A stretch of 6,234 bases of DNA, from the NCBI GenBank assembly GCA_021788795.1, contig JAJYKG010000133.1:1-6234 (forward strand). The letters are read 5' to 3'. The DNA is from Thermoplasmata archaeon. Its GTDB lineage: Archaea; Thermoplasmatota; Thermoplasmata; RBG-16-68-12. The notes beneath the pieces are model-generated. The model saw only the letters and a program-made list of their open reading frames with translations. It was not told where the DNA came from and made no database searches. The position numbers and the translations under genes are program-made. Of the stretch, positions 5,834-6,234 are shown one piece after another; the stretch's first letter is position 1; the number at the start of each line of letters is the position of its first letter.

Positions 5834-6234
5834 TCACTCGGAGAGCGCCTTCAGGATGCGCTCCCGCATGGCCTTGATGTCCGCGTCCGCAGAGCCCACG
5901 CCGACGGCCGCGGCAGCCGCGGTCACCTTCTCGTCGGGCACCGTGTCGATGGCCCGCGCGATGTCGATCTTGAGCTGGACCTCGCTCTTCCCCGCGGTGG
6001 CGAGCCCCAGGGCCGAGGCGATGCGCTGCTCCCGGGAGCGGAGGTCCGTTGCCGCCGACGTGGAGAACTGCCCGCGGATCTCCCGCTCGATCTCCATGCG
6101 GCCCCGCTGGAACTCCCCCATCGCGCGGCCGAAGCCGCGCGCCAGCTCGGGCAGCTTCTGCGGCCCGAACAGGAACAGGGCCGCGACGATGATGAGGAGG
6201 ATGATCCACTCGAACCCCTCGATCTGCGCGGTGA
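5834..6234 (-). CDS. tatA: TatA-family twin-arginine translocase subunit, 5' end cut by window edge
   Basis: TatA forms the membrane pore or patch through which folded proteins with twin-arginine signals are exported. The visible 132 residues begin TAQIEGFEW and lack a start codon, which should lie only a few codons beyond the window. One membrane helix spans about residues 8-22. The FGP hinge (22-24) follows, then the amphipathic helix QKLPELARGFGRAMGEF (25-41). This is the classic single-span TatA/B architecture; Glu8 just before the helix also fits the family. An ATG at 6121 is in frame but would remove the whole Tat core, so it is rejected as the start. Unlike most TatA tails, the C-terminus continues for about 80 residues with two similar helical units at about 74-96 and 109-132. 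The gene ends 130 nt before the ClC gene. TatB cannot be formally excluded, but archaea generally have TatA and TatC only. Confidence 0.88.
   Translation of the reverse strand, partial: TAQIEGFEWIILLIIVAALFLFGPQKLPELARGFGRAMGEFQRGRMEIEREIRGQFSTSAATDLRSREQRIASALGLATAGKSEVQLKIDIARAIDTVPDEKVTAAAAAVGVGSADADIKAMRERILKALSE
5837..6013 (-). repeat. Two similar units in the TatA C-terminal extension
   Basis: Unit 1 (nt 5945-6013) begins ALGLATAGKSE and unit 2 (nt 5837-5908) begins AVGVGSADADI. Without gaps they share the pattern A-[LV]-G-[LV] and a later I..A[IL] helix, with hydrophobic positions matching. Identity is low, so this is a suggested duplication, not a certain one. Unit 1 loosely resembles a SAP-like helical motif. 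Confidence 0.35.

Noticed and set aside
5834..6121. Short 95-residue protein starting at the internal ATG at 6121
   Set aside because: The same frame continues upstream to the window edge and encodes the TatA membrane helix and FGP hinge, so the ATG is internal.

Overview
The window looks like chromosomal DNA from a GC-rich archaeon, most probably in or near the Thermoplasmatota (inferred). The aspartyl-tRNA synthetase is of the short archaeal type, with no bacterial insertion domain. Several gene starts have AT-rich TATA-like boxes about 27 nt upstream, as in leaderless archaeal transcripts, and the Tat component looks archaeal. I see no IS element, CRISPR array, tRNA or rRNA.

All six genes lie on the minus strand. 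In transcription order (right to left) they are: (1) a TatA-family protein, cut at its 5' end by the window edge, with an unusual C-terminal extension (5834-6234); (2) a ClC chloride channel or transporter with two CBS domains and a likely TTG start (3826-5703); (3) an MscS-type mechanosensitive channel with a GTG start (2743-3753); (4) archaeal aspartyl-tRNA synthetase with a GTG start (1387-2700); (5) a small protein made of two ACT domains (946-1323); (6) an Old Yellow Enzyme family NADH:flavin oxidoreductase of the YqjM/XenA class, running off the left edge (1-892).

The gaps are 53 to 130 nt, and no gene-free stretch exceeds 300 bases. Four gaps carry AT-rich promoter-like boxes, so this is more likely a run of separately started co-directional genes than one operon. 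ACT and the oxidoreductase may share a transcript, because I see no convincing promoter between them.

Functionally, the right half is membrane-centred: protein export, chloride flux and a tension-gated channel. ClC and MscS side by side suggest ion and osmotic homeostasis. The left half is housekeeping and metabolism: Asp-tRNA charging, a probable amino-acid-sensing ACT protein and a flavin ene-reductase. The points most worth a second look are the ClC protein, which keeps the gating glutamate but lacks the usual internal proton glutamate and pore tyrosine; the inverted repeats upstream of the ClC and MscS genes; the duplicated motif in the TatA tail; and the atypical anticodon-recognition positions of the AspRS. 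I did not find a clearly new multi-gene system here.
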